Assembly (NCBI RefSeq): GCF_000226095.1
Contig: NC_016472.1
Coordinates: 7,750,001 to 7,814,000, forward strand
Source: Thermothelomyces thermophilus ATCC 42464
Lineage: Eukaryota; Ascomycota; Sordariomycetes; Sordariales; Chaetomiaceae
Reading direction: 5' to 3'
DNA: 64,000 bases
Under the pieces are notes generated by a model. That model ran no database searches and was not told where the DNA came from. It was given only the letters and a program-made list of their open reading frames with translations. Made by a program: the position numbers and the translations under genes. Of this stretch, positions 49,210-60,769 are shown in pieces. The first letter of the stretch is position 1, and every line of letters starts with the position of its first letter.

Positions 49210-50286
49210 GGCGGGTTCCCGTCAGGTCAGTTCAAGGACAGAGAGATAGCACCGTGACCGATTCTACGATATCTGGCGCAAAGCATCGTCAGCGCCGAAG
49301 AGCAGGCAAGAGACGTAGCCCGGTAACACGGAAACAAGGAGTCTGTGCGGTGCTCACTTGATGATGGTGGAATTCTCCCATGTTTTGACCGAACGGGCGA
49401 AGAGGCACCCATAGAAGATGGCATCCGAGCAAAACACGGGGAAGGAGGGCAGGCGACGGCAATTGCGTCGGGGGAGCGACCCAACGGCGTCGGCAAAACG
49501 AAGGGTTGTGGTCAGGGCGACGCCAAAGAGGCGGCGGCAATGCCAGTGGGAATTATCGAAGTCGGTTTTGGAGCACGATCGCCGCCGAGCCAAGCTTGTT
49601 GGGGGTCCAAGATCCCAAGAGTCGAATTGTGGTGCAAGTGCAGCAAAGCGTCAAAGGGGAAGAAGAGGCGCGGGCGGCCCACGCTAATTGGTGGGGCCAT
49701 GCCCCTCCCCGATCGTTGGATGTGCTTGCCCTCGGCCAGTTGACGCACGGGCCAGACATTGCGTTCCATGTCCTGCGCGCTGCCGGGCGCTAGGCTCCGG
49801 AATAGCGACCGAAGCTTTGGAGCATAAAATCCACTGCCTTGCGTCCATGCATGCTGACCTCATCCGCCGTGTACGTGTACGTAAAGGCCACACAACAGGT
49901 CGAGAACTAAGTACGATCGGCCACCTGCAACTACCAAGGACCTTGGGACGATTTCTGGCCACCCAAGGCCAGAAAAAAAATTGTGCCCCAACAATCTGCC
50001 GAGCTTGCGTCGCCTGATTACTAAACCACGGACTTGCAAGTACAACAACTTGTCACGGGCCGCGCAGGCAAAGTTGCAATTGCTTCGGCCTTTCGGATTA
50101 TCGCCGTGGAACTCGTGTATTGTCAGCACCGAGGGCTTGATTGACCGGTCTCGACCATCGACTTCTGACACGCCTGATTGGAACTGCTTTTTGGAGAAAC
50201 TCCGGATATTGCATACGGCACAAGTTGATGCGGATCTCTTCTGATCGATCCGTCAAGATAGGACGGGCGTGGCGGTTCGGATCATT
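49210..50286. promoter_or_regulatory. divergent promoter region of PAN3 and the UBX gene
   Basis: About 1.1 kb between two divergently transcribed starts, so it must hold both promoters. Short open frames on both strands (up to 132 aa) are low in coding character. No clear TATA box or factor site can be assigned. Confidence 0.6.
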
Positions 50287-51899
50287 ATGGCGAGCAATGG
50301 AGACTTCGACTTGAGCAGTCTCTCAGCGAGCCAGCAAGAGGCTCTTCAACAGTTCACGGATGTAACGAGCCAGGAGATCAAGGATGCCGTCCCCCTCCTC
50401 GAAAGGTCGCAATGGAACGTGCAGGTTAGCTCATAACCTCGAGGTGTGTGGTGCATGCCCATGTAGCCTAGGCTGACTTAAACTTCATACAGATTGCGAT
50501 TGCCAAGTTCTTCGATGGCGAAGGCCCCGACCTGCTTGCCGAAGCCCAGGCTGCACTCAACAGCGTCCCGCGGGTGACAGCGAGACACGAAAACCTTCAC
50601 GAGAGCTTGTTAGATGCCGACACTCTCCCTCACCGATCGGCAAGGCGGCCTCGAACAGAACCTGCGCCACGGGTGGTGCCTCGGCCCTCGGTACAGTACC
50701 ATACACCGTTCTTGGTGGCCGTACTCTTCGCGCCTTTCCGGTTCGGGTACAAGCTCTTCGCCGGCGTCTTCAGGTCGCTCATTTACTTTCTGTCCTTCCT
50801 CCCACAATCGCTCCGGCCGCGGTTCGTTGCGTCGACGATCTCGAAGGGACTGAGGCAGACAGGAGGGCGGAGGTTGACCTTGCCCAAGGAAACGGCCCAG
50901 AGGTTTCGGCGTGATTTTGAGGAGGAGTATGGGGCGCACGGCCTTCCCTTCTACGAAGGCGGTCACGCCCAAGCGTTGGACGCGTCCAAGAGGGACCTCA
51001 AGTTCTTGCTGACCGTTATCCTGTCCCCCGAGCACGACGATACCGAGTCCTTCGTCCGGAATACGCTTTTGTCGCCGGAGGTGGTGAACTTTATCAAGGA
51101 TCCTGCCAACAACATCATTTTGTGGGGAGGGAACGTGTTGGACTCGGAGGCATATCAGGTCGCGAGAGAGTATAATTGTGTCAAGTTCCCCTTCTCATGC
51201 CTCGTCTGCCTCACGCCTAAGGAGGGCAGTACACGCATGGGAATTGTCAAACGCCTAGTTGGACCGATGACCCCTGAATCGTACCTCGCCGGGATCCAGG
51301 GCGCCATCGCCAAGTACGGGCCTGACCTGGACGGTGTGCGGGCGGAGCGAGCCGCGCAGGAGATGGCACGCAACCTGCGATCTCAGCAGGACTCTGCATA
51401 CGAGAGGTCTCTGGCCGCAGACAGGGAGAGGGCGCGCCAGAAACGAGAGGCGGCGGCGGCGGCAGCGGCGGCCGAGAAGCGTGCCAGGGAAGAGGCCGAG
51501 GCGGCCGCACGGTTGCAGGAGCAGCGGCAAAGGTGGAGGGAATGGCGAGCTACTACCATCGCACCCGAGCCAGATGCCGGCTCAAAGGATGCGGTCCGGT
51601 TGGCACTCAACATGCCTGCCTCATCTGGTGCCGGAAGAGTGATCCGGCGATTTGCGGGCCAAACAACCATGGACGAGCTCTACGCCTTCGTGGAGTGCTA
51701 TGACCTCCTGCAGAGCGAGTCCCGCATCAACAAGCCGGAGAAACCTGAGGGCTATGAGCACAAGTACGGGTTCAGGATTGCCTCGGTCATGCCGCGAGAA
51801 ACATTTGAGCCGAGCACGGTCGTCACCGTCAGTGAGAAGATGGGCAGAGGTGGCAACCTGGTCGTCGAGGATATCATGCCTGATGAGGAGGAGGATTAA
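50287..51899 (+). CDS. UBA-UAS-UBX domain protein, FAF2/UBXD8 type (Ucp10/Ubx3-like)
   Basis: A 514-aa Cdc48/p97 cofactor. Two exons: 50287-50424 and 50493-51899 (68-nt intron with CTGAC branch and ATACAG acceptor). Order of parts: UBA-like domain (residues 1-60, starting FDLSSLSASQQEALQQF and including IAIAKFFDG); a membrane hairpin at about 119-150 (FLVAVLFAPFRFGYKLF to IYFLSFLP), as used by FAF2 to sit in the ER or lipid-droplet monolayer; a thioredoxin-like UAS domain (about 205-335); a charged Ala-rich coiled coil (about 350-395, many E/R/A); and a UBX domain (about 405-505) with VIRRFAGQTTMDELYAFVE. The family recruits Cdc48 to ubiquitinated ER or lipid-droplet clients. The start is well placed because the UBA domain begins at once. 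Confidence 0.94.
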
Positions 51900-52774
51900 C
51901 CATTGTCACGTAATAGAATTATGAGTACTCTACAGTAGCAGTTGGATGGGGCGTAGGACATGAAAACACCGTATACAAACGTCAACCGGCACTGTCTTTT
52001 GATCTTTGCAAAGCCAACCAGTTTAAAGATCGCGGGGCTTATCTTATCAACAAACACCAGATGATCATCCCGCTCGGTCATGGACCCTGACGGCCGGTTC
52101 GATCGGGGCGGCGGTCGCTTGCGCGTCCGGAGGGCGGCAGCGAGGCTGTGCAGAGCTTCAATTTTCTCTCGCATCTTCGAGGTAGGGCTTGGCGACGCGA
52201 TTCCCTCTTGCGTGATGACCACCACTTGGAAAGAAATAGGAGGCCTCTGGTGGAGTCGGAGAGAAGAAGTTGAACGATTCGGAGCTTCGCCCGGCAACAC
52301 GCGTCTGGGCGCTTGGCGCAGCCCCGTGACGGCTCCCAGCGGGCGACAATGCCTCCATCAGTTGACACAGTGCCAGAGAACCCAAAGGGCTGCTTTCCAC
52401 AGCAGGCCCTCACTCTCTCTGCGATTCGCTCTTGTGTCCCCGGTTTTCCAGGACTTGCGTTGCAGCGGAAACGGGTCCCCAGATCAGGACCCTTGCTGCC
52501 TAGCGCCCAGACATGCGACGGGCGGGACGCGGCAGGCGTGACAAAGGCGATAATAAGTCTTGAACTCGGCGCGGGCGGATGGTTGCCGATTCACAAGCAC
52601 CTTTTGAAACGAAACGCCATATTCTCGACCACGCTAGCGAATCTGTCCTGCCGATTTCCCCTTCTCTCCTTCATCATCCCCCGCTTGATCGACAATTGTG
52701 CGCCCCCTCCCCCCCGGTAACTTTCTGGTGGAAGAGGCTCTTGCGCGCTCACGGCTGTCGCATTCAACGTCGAG
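51900..52774. other. intergenic region upstream of the VHS-GAT gene
   Basis: About 0.9 kb: UBX-gene 3' flank followed by the VHS-GAT promoter and leader. Scattered short frames on both strands (up to 153 aa) show no family signature. Confidence 0.6.
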
Positions 52775-54596
52775 ATGGCGGGATTCAGCATGAACAAGGT
52801 GCTGGGCACCATAAAGAAGCGACCAACGCTTGGTAGAGGTGGTAAGTAAGCCTTTACATGGATTCCTGTCTCCCAAACAGCAGCAGTAGTGCCCTTCGAA
52901 GCTGACTCGTCGTTGCTTTGCGGCAGGGAGCGTAGATGAGACATCGGTCGATCCCGCACATGATACCCCAGAAGCCATCGCCACGCGCTGTGTGGTAAGA
53001 CCTGTCCTCGCTGGTAGCCGACCGGAGATTGGCACATTGGAGGCACTAACCAAACCCGCAGAAACAATTTTGCCAGTCCGTCGGAAGCGCGTCGGTACGT
53101 CGAGAACAGCTCCGCTCCCTCCCCCTCCCCCTCCCCCTTCCCCTCCCTCTTCCTCCTCCTACAACCCGTTCTTCTGTTCGTCATATCTTGAAAAACAATC
53201 AGAGCGGGAAGCTGATGCCAGGGGCCTTCGGGAGCCACAGGGCGACGATGTCATCTTCCTGCCATCAATTGTCGAGGCTGCTGTTGCCTCGCCAGCCGCC
53301 GCCGCCGAATCTGCCCGTCTAATTCGCAAATTCCTGCAGCGGGATTACTGGTCGAAACCCTCATTTCAATACAACGCCATCATGCTGCTGCGGATTCTAG
53401 CTGACAACCCCGGGCCGGGGTTCACGCGGTTTCTGGACAAGAAGTTCGTCGATGTCACAAAGGAACTGCTTAGGTCAGGGCGGGACCCCAGTGTCCGCCA
53501 GATCCTGATGGAGACGCTGGACGCGTTCGAGACGACCAAAAGCCTCGACGAGGGGTTGGCCTTGATCATCGGGATGTGGCAGAAGGAAAAGGAGAAGGCA
53601 TACAAGGCTTACGGGGTGCGTCCTTTGACACCGTACTCCATGATGAGCCGCCCGAGGGGACGTGGAAGCTGACGTGCAGCACAGGGCGTGCCTGCTGCAC
53701 CGTATCCGAATACTGGTGCGCCGTACCCGACCGCGGTGGCCCCGGGCTACCATCAATACCAGCAGCCCCAACCGCAAGCTCACTATCCTCGGCCCAACCA
53801 CGGCAAGCGCCTGCCCGAACCAGCAGAGCTTGCAAACCGGCTAGAAGAAGCGCGGACATCAGCCAAGCTTCTGGAGCAGTTCGTGGCTTGCACGCCGCCC
53901 TCGGAAATCCTCTCCAACGACCTGGTCAAGGAGTTCGCGGACCGGTGCGGCAGCGCCTCGCGCAGCATACAAGGGTACATGAGCGCCGAGGACCCGGCGC
54001 CCGACAACGACACGATGGAGAGCCTGATCGACACCAACGAGCAGCTCCAGCAGGCCCTGAACCACCACCGCCGCGCCGTGCTGCAGGCAAAGAAGCAGCT
54101 CGGGAACGGCGGGTCCAGCAATACCTCGAGCCCGGCGCCGCAAGAACCACACTCCACGGCCCCGCCGCCCGTCCCCTCCCGCAGCGCCGTAGCCGGCGAA
54201 GGCATCGGTCGAAGCGGAAGCGGCATCAGCAGCAACAGCATCAGCAGCGGTAACGGCAAAGGTAAAGCCGTGTCCGACCCGTTCAATCACAGCTCGGCCG
54301 TCGCCGGCCTGTCGCGATCCGCGAGCAGGACGCCCCGCCGCGACCACGACGACCACGACGACGGGCAAGATCCTTTCCGGGACCCTCCATCCGAGGACCA
54401 GCATTACGCGGATGCCTCGTCGTCCTCGAGGCGGCTCGGCGCCGGCGCCGGCGCCAGCGCCAGCGACCGCGGCCCGCCCCCGCTGTCATTTGAGTCGTCC
54501 CATCCTGGATTCGGGGGAAGCTCTGGTGGCAGCGGAGGCGGTTCCTCCTCGGCCGCGGCGGCGACTGCTGATGCGGGGCACGCCTATCGGTATTAG
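52775..54596 (+). CDS. VHS-GAT domain protein (LSB5/GGA-like)
   Basis: A 484-aa adaptor of the VHS-GAT type, expected to act in endosomal or actin-linked vesicle traffic. Five exons: 52775-52841, 52927-52994, 53062-53094, 53241-53615 and 53685-54596. The VHS-like helical domain (about residues 30-180) includes ATRCVKQFCQSVGSAS, DVIFLPSIVEAAV, SARLIRKFLQRDYWSKPS, YNAIMLLRILADNPG and SVRQILMETLDAFE. The GAT domain (about 225-320: LPEPAELANRLEEARTSAKLL to LQQALNHHRRAVLQAKKQL) binds ubiquitin or small GTPases in relatives. The rest is S/G/P/D-rich and disordered. The acceptor of intron 3 is ambiguous: 53240 joins best with the family (SGDDVIFLPS), while the AG at 53204 also keeps frame and adds 12 residues. 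The 33-nt third exon is supported by exact phase and by GTACGT and CACTAAC signals. Confidence 0.88.
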
Positions 54597-57500
54597 TAGG
54601 CTGTTTAGGAGCTGGGTGCCGGGGGTGTGCGTCTTAGGCGGAGGCGGCGGCGTCTGACGCGAGGAAATATGCATCTCACGTTGTTTTAAACCCCATCACT
54701 TGTTTCCTGTGATGGGCATCCTTTCGGGTTGGGATCCATGACTTCAGCTTGTTTTTCTTCCTCCTTCCGTTGCTCTTCTCTCTTCCGTATGGAACCCGGA
54801 CGGTGTGTTTCCGTGCTCTGCTGTGTTTAAGCAACTTGAAACGATTCCATGTGTGGGGAATGAAGTTCGGATATTTTGTTTCGTCTCAACCAATGTCACC
54901 ATCTAGTCTGAGCGTTCCTCAATGCTGGTTGTCTTCTGATGTTGATTGTACATCACCGTCAATTTTGTAAGCCGTCGGCTTTCCGCCGCGCGACCTGTTC
55001 TTCCGGTCTTCATCAATGAAGGTCTTCACATGCTAACTAGCCCAACCGAGATCCCACACTTCGCTGCAGCTCCATGGTAACGGCGGCATTATATAATAGT
55101 GCCTCCCTTCGTGGCGACACGTACCAAGTCACCATTTCTGGCGATTCCTGGCGTGCCAACCAGGAGGGAGGGGGAAGGAAAGGTAAGGACAGAGGATGGA
55201 TTTGTCCATGAGCCAGCAGAGGTGAGAGTCAAACCTTACGAGTCACACCGGCCGAGAATGAGTTGCCCTGGGTGTTTTGCCCCTTTTTGTGTCGAATCCT
55301 TCGCCTCGCGGCCAATTAAATCTTCGAACGACAACTTATTAGGAACCGTTGGACTCCTTTGACGGAATCCTAAACAGGACGAGATCCTGTTTCTTGAGTA
55401 TTGCGCCCCATGCTGCCAGAGAAACGCGTTGGTGGAGGCTCAAACGCGTGACTCAAGCTGGCGAGAGAAAAGTGTTGGCTTGACGTTTTCCTACGAATCA
55501 ATCTCCGTTGTCTTGTTCCTTGACATCTCGAAATTGCGCTCTGGCAGGCTGAGCGCCCAGGCTGAATTGTGTATTGTCTATGCAATCTTGGGCCGGACTT
55601 CGGTACGACTGGTTGAGTAGCACGTTTGCGATGTATGTAATAGGCACATGAGAAGCTGAAGCCATGACAAGTGAAGCTCCTTAACCCATGCCTCGCTTGC
55701 TGGGCGGCGGTGATGAGAAGCGGAACTGAGGCGGATAGGCCCCATGCAGAGTTCTATCCTTTTCTTTCTTAGGCTCTTCCGGGGTTATGCTTGGCCAACT
55801 TGGCCATCTGCAGATAGAACGGAAGTGGTTACACAGTCAACATCCCTCTTGTGCGGCCACGAGCAATTTGTCAGGGTAATGAGGCTTCTGGACCGTCAGT
55901 GCCGAGGTGCCTTGCGTGTCAAAGCAGCGCAATCCTCGATCAGCGACCTGGAAGATCAAGCAGCACAGACACTCCTACCTCCTAAGTAAAATTAGGCATC
56001 GAGATATGTAAAATGCTATGTCGCCTTCTATCCGATGAGATCTTGCTGGCCTTGCTGTCCCAAGTCCTGTCTGCTGGAACTGACAGCAAGGGCCTGAAGA
56101 CTACAGCACTCTAGACCCTAAAGGCTAGTGCGGTTGAGGCTGTCCCAGCTACCGAAAGAGTGGAATCAAAGGATCCTCTCTTCAAACACCCAAACTCAAT
56201 TTCCGAGATAGGGGACATCGAATGTGATATGACAGTCGACATCGATTCAACAGTTGTAAACGTTCGACGCTAGCGATGTCCCCCCGACGAGAAGATCTTA
56301 GTGACTCACCTCGAACAATAGGTTCCCAGTATCTATCCCCTAGTGTAAACCCATGCTCTCGACGATTGAAAACCATTGGAGGCGTAGTTGTTTTTCCACG
56401 ACTCCACTCGACGCTTTGTCGCCCTCGTGACGCCGGGCCCCTTGTTAATACCCATGCTTGAGTCTCCACAAAGGTGAGCGAAATAGGTCTGTAGCTTGAC
56501 AGGGACGAGAGAAGGATGTTTGATTATTTCCGGAGCACGAATTCGGGAGCCAGAAAGTTGCGTTCGAGGTACGTGTGTGTTGATGACTGTATTCTGTCTC
56601 CGCGGTGTGTCTATGTCCGTTAGGTCGATGGAGTGTGCCGGACATGTTTGGAGTCCAAGTTCGAGGCGGTGGTTAGTTTGAATAATAATGTAAGCTGTTG
56701 AACCAACCAGAATAGGTTGGCTATGTCCCTGTCAGCGATCCTGAGGCTGGCCTGGACTATTAATAGTTGTAATGGAGAGCTGAAGCGGCGGTATGTACAA
56801 TACATACCCGATCGTCTGCTTACCAAAAGAGGAACAGAACAGAAGGACAGGGGAGAGGATACATGGTCAGACAATACTTGCCTTCTCGGGCTGCTGAAGG
56901 AGCTCGATCAGACATGTGACGGTTATCTTTCGACCCCATCCCTCGTTTCGTTGTTCCTGTGAACGGAGCACTCCCATAGAGTTGCCGAGACCCGACAACC
57001 GTCCATTCCCAACTCCTCGATACGGCGGAATGGGCCCGGGTTTTTGCGGCATGTAGATGTTCATATGAGGTAGCTTGATTGTGACTCCGTAAGCTGACGG
57101 CAGCTTGCCAAACCTATTGCGGTCTTGCAAACATTAGTCAAACGCCCGTGTAAGGAATATTTTCCCAAAGGGGGGAAGAAAGCGGCGGTGTCCCATATTT
57201 TCGATTTATCGACTTATGCTAGCGGCAGCTTTTCGAGTAACTATTATGCGGATAGCTTGCGGCCGACTCCGAGAGGGTCCGAGGTGTGCTGGGACGGAGG
57301 CGATGGTTCAGTACTTGACACCATCCTGTGCGGCGGTCAAACGTTCGTCATATCTTGAGAGAGCCAGTAAGAGAGGGCTGACTTCGCGGTGGCCGAGAGT
57401 GGGCGGGGGGAAGGAAGGAGGTAGCAGGTCGTTGAAGCTGCTAAAATTAAACCTGAAGTCGCGATGGGGAGCGGTTCGACATGAAGCGGAGGCCCAATAG

Positions 57501-59195
57501 CGCTTCTGAAAGCAAACCATTAGCTCGTAGATGACACAGGCTTGGGGCTCTGGTGGACGTTGAACAGGAATTCAAGGTGTTGGGGGCTGGCTGATGTGAA
57601 AAGAGTTTGGAGAGGCAAGTACTTCTGCTGCGGAGCGTCCCTCCTCGTTTTCAGGTTGAGTGCTTTGGACCACTGCCTCGATCCTTCCCGCTTTGAAACA
57701 TGACCCGCCTAGCGTGTGCTTGTATGGATGTACATACATAACAGTTGCAACCTACAACATGCAGAAGTCGGATTCAGTCAGTAACCGGCGTGGCAACTGC
57801 CTCCTGCTGGCGTAACTTACCCAACGAAGGTTGCGTGTTCTATTGCCGAGTTGGCGTGAACGCGAGCCCTCCTGCCGATACGCGCGCAGCGGGAGCTCAG
57901 GCTGCTGGGCATTTGTTGTATCCATACCCTACTCTCGGGTCAACGATCCAGTTGTGTCACACCTCGGTGTCTCGCCTCGTACTGTTATAGTGGAAAACTT
58001 CTTTCTTGGCTGTCTTTGTCTCAGGTCGGAACCGAGACGTCCAAGGTTTTTTTTTTTTTTTTAAAAAAAAAAAGCAAACGGATGTCTGCTGAACGGGAGA
58101 GAATGTGCTTTGCGGTTGATGACTTCTCGGATCCTGACACAGACCCGATGGTTTGGGCTTTCTGTGCAAACCGTACTGCCGGCACCCAACATGGCACCAT
58201 TTACAAATCTAGACGTCACCGGGGCAAACAATCCAGACTGTCGAATGCTGTTTCTGATGATGCGGTCGGCAGAATGAGCTCGCTCTCCAGCAAGGACGGA
58301 GCCCTCCGCGAATCCCTCCCCAAAGCAGAGAGCCCAGTCCCTGCTTCGGACTCGACCAAGCGACACTAACAATGATTGCGCAGTTGCAACGCGCAGCTTG
58401 AAGCCTCCGGCACACCGCCCGGCTCGCCGCACCTTCCCCCATCAGCTTGCTCGTCCCAGCTCCCGTCAGATGGGAACAGTAAGGGAATTCTTTTTTTGAA
58501 TTTACACTAGCGTACGGAATACTGTATGTACGTACATACAAGTACCTAACGCACAACGTTCGCACAGGTACCGCCTCCGTTTCTGCACAGTACAAGTACG
58601 CGGCGTTCTGTAACCGCAGGAGTCAGTCCGATCCCTCCCACTCCACCCCTTTTCCGCGAGGGGGGTCGGCCCGTTACGGGACCAGCCAAGTTATAATAAG
58701 TGATGATCCAATGTCCCCAAAAATCTGCGCATCAACGCCTGGGGCTGGGAGGGCGCGTGGATCGCCAGACGGGTAGTTCTACCAACCTGGGGCAGGGTGT
58801 ACAAAGCACAAAGTACGGAAGTACTCCGTACTGCAAGCATTCTTCTAGAGTAATAATCCGATGAGTGTAGGATTGGGCCAGGTTGGCGCGCCATCCTGCG
58901 AGTCATGAGGGGTACTACTTGGTCATTGTCGGAAGCTGTGGAGCTTCCAAGCGTATTAGCCACGCGTTTGCCACAGCTGTATGAGGCTGTTCAACGCATT
59001 GGCCAGTCCCTTTGTCTATAAATACCACTCGTTTTGTCTCCTTTGTAGATAGCTTCAACAAGGCACTGTCTCCTTTGTACAGCCACCTACTACAGACTGC
59101 TTTCAACGCTCCCAGAGCTCCTACTACGTTCGGCAGTTATAAGCCCGGCGCCTTGACTGCTCCTCTACCGACGTATCTTCAATATCAGTGGTAGC
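54597..59195. other. gene-free stretch before the transposon island
   Basis: 4.6 kb with only short frames. It contains CATA/GTAC microsatellites (about 57723-57739, 58523-58541), a T16-A11 block (58047-58073), a TACTCCGTA motif (58822) and, close to the transposon boundary, TATAAATA at 59017 followed by a 60-aa frame (59012-59194) that I cannot assign. No RNA gene recognised. Confidence 0.55.
58047..58073. repeat. T16-A11 homopolymer block
   Basis: Sixteen T followed directly by eleven A, a self-complementary 22-bp core. Possibly a retroposition or rearrangement scar, or an assembly-prone site. Confidence 0.85.
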
Positions 59196-59689
59196 TTCTT
59201 CTATTACGAACCCTCTTACCCTACTTTAATACGCTTTCGACGACGTGTCTATTATATCCGAAATCCTAGTCGAGACTTTTATATACCTTATAGGGCCTAG
59301 TTCCTAGAACTCGTAGTATATTAAACTATAGTCGTAGGCTAAATTCGCCGGTATATAGGGATTTGTCGACCCTAACGGCGACTATAAGCTAGATCTGGAA
59401 GTTCTATAGCGCCTAACCTGTAAGTAAGCCAGAGATAACCTTATCCTGGCTTCCTAGGAGTAACTCTTAGAAGGATTATTACCCTCGATATCTACAGATT
59501 TGATACCTTCTAATGTAGCTATTATAGCCGAATTTACACGACTATAAGACTCCTTTTATAAAGATATTATATACGCTATAGACGTTAGCAAGTAGATAGG
59601 ATAGCTATAATGCTAGCTAGCGTATACCGTAGATCCTAAACTCTATAAAGCTACAAAAGTATATAGGAAGAAGGATATAAACCTGTCAC
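59196..59689. mobile_element. RIP-degraded repeat of unknown type
   Basis: Composition changes abruptly near 59196: many TATA/TTAGAA/CTATA words, abundant TpA, few CpA or TpG, and stop codons in every frame. This is the pattern of repeat-induced point mutation. No protein can be recovered, so the element class is unknown. It may be a separate older insertion, or the 3' part of another retroelement. Confidence 0.6.
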
Positions 59690-60250
59690 AAGCCAACCAT
59701 ATACCGCAACCCGGTGGGGTGTAATAGGCTAAATAAGCCACTAATCAAGAAGGGCACGAAGCGAGGCTAACACAGGATCGCTAGGGAGCACGGGCTACTA
59801 TAGGCGAACAATTGCTAAAAAGGGAAAGATAGCAGAGGATAGCTAGCTACTAAAGGCGATCTAAGGACAGGATAGAAGGGGACTATAAGCGACCGATAGA
59901 AGTATATATATATATAAATAGTCACTCGTTATAGTAGACTTTAGGAGTTTACTAGTAATAGTAACCTTATTATAAGCTAACTATATACCACGACCCGGTG
60001 GGGCGTAGCAGGCTAAACGAGCTACTAATCAAGAAGGGCACGGAGCAAGGCTAACACGGGATTGCTAGGGAGTATAGGCTACTATAGGCGAACAATTGCT
60101 AAAAGGGAAAGATAGTAAAAGATAACTAGCTACTAAAGGCGATCTTAAGGCAGGCTAGAAGGGGACTATAAGCAACCAATATATATATATAAATAATCAC
60201 TCGTTATAGTAGACTCTAGGAGTTCACTAGTAATAGTAACCTAACCTATA
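59690..60250 (+). repeat. tandem duplication of an LTR-like block, about 280 bp each
   Basis: Block A (about 59690-59970) and block B (about 59974-60250) share CCCGGTGGGG, CTAATCAAGAAGGGCACG, AGGCGAACAATTGCTAAAA and the tail CACTCGTTATAGTAGACT. Both carry RIP-type changes. Such a tandem could be two LTRs left after recombination or nested insertion. Confidence 0.75.
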
Positions 60251-60769
60251 ATTATAGTACTTATACCAAGTATTGCTAACTACTATAGGAGATAACTCTA
60301 ATGTTATTATAAACCCTTTAGCTTTACTAAATCCCTTAGATAACCTATATACTTGTCTTACTTAATTTACCTCCGTCTAAACCCTTTTAGAAGAAGTCTA
60401 AGTTAGGTTCGTTATACGTTACTATCACTCCTTTTGTTCTATTATAGTTTAGGATAAAGGTAATTTTGACCTTAATATCGATATGACTACTAACGTTATA
60501 GCCGAACAGCTGCTTGCCTAGCTTGGTTAACTCTATTAGCGGATCTAGGAGTTGGACTAGAGAGATAAGGCTGCTTAAGCTCGGATTAAGGAACTTGAGA
60601 ATGGCGAAAAGCACTTATAGAAGCTAGTTAACGAGGCCTATACCAAAATCAAGGCACTCGAAGGCGCTAAAGTAAGCCGTATCAAGATCGAACTACCTAG
60701 TAAATATAGAGGAACTAAGGAAGATCTCGTAGGATTCTTAACGAACCTCTAATCCTACTTCTAGCTTAA
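59690..60769 (+). mobile_element. RIP-destroyed older copy of the gypsy element (LTR-like repeats plus gag start)
   Basis: From about 60193 this DNA aligns with the intact element to its right (60969 onward): TCACTCGTT, AGGAGTTCACTAGTAATAG, CCGTCTAAACCCTTTTAG and the beginning of gag are all recognisable. Differences are mostly C-to-T and G-to-A, often at CpA (for example GTCATGGTTCAG became ATTATAGTTTAG). The gag start codon region and many Gln or Trp codons are destroyed. Gag homology runs from about 60441 to 60769 and stops abruptly where the intact element begins. Upstream, two tandem LTR-like blocks (about 59690-59970 and 59974-60250) repeat each other at roughly 85% by eye. Their 5' halves differ from the intact LTR, so they may be another subfamily. 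Confidence 0.85.

Noticed and set aside
49345-49743. 132-aa frame between PAN3 and the UBX gene
   Set aside because: Lies in the divergent promoter region and has low-complexity basic composition with no motif.
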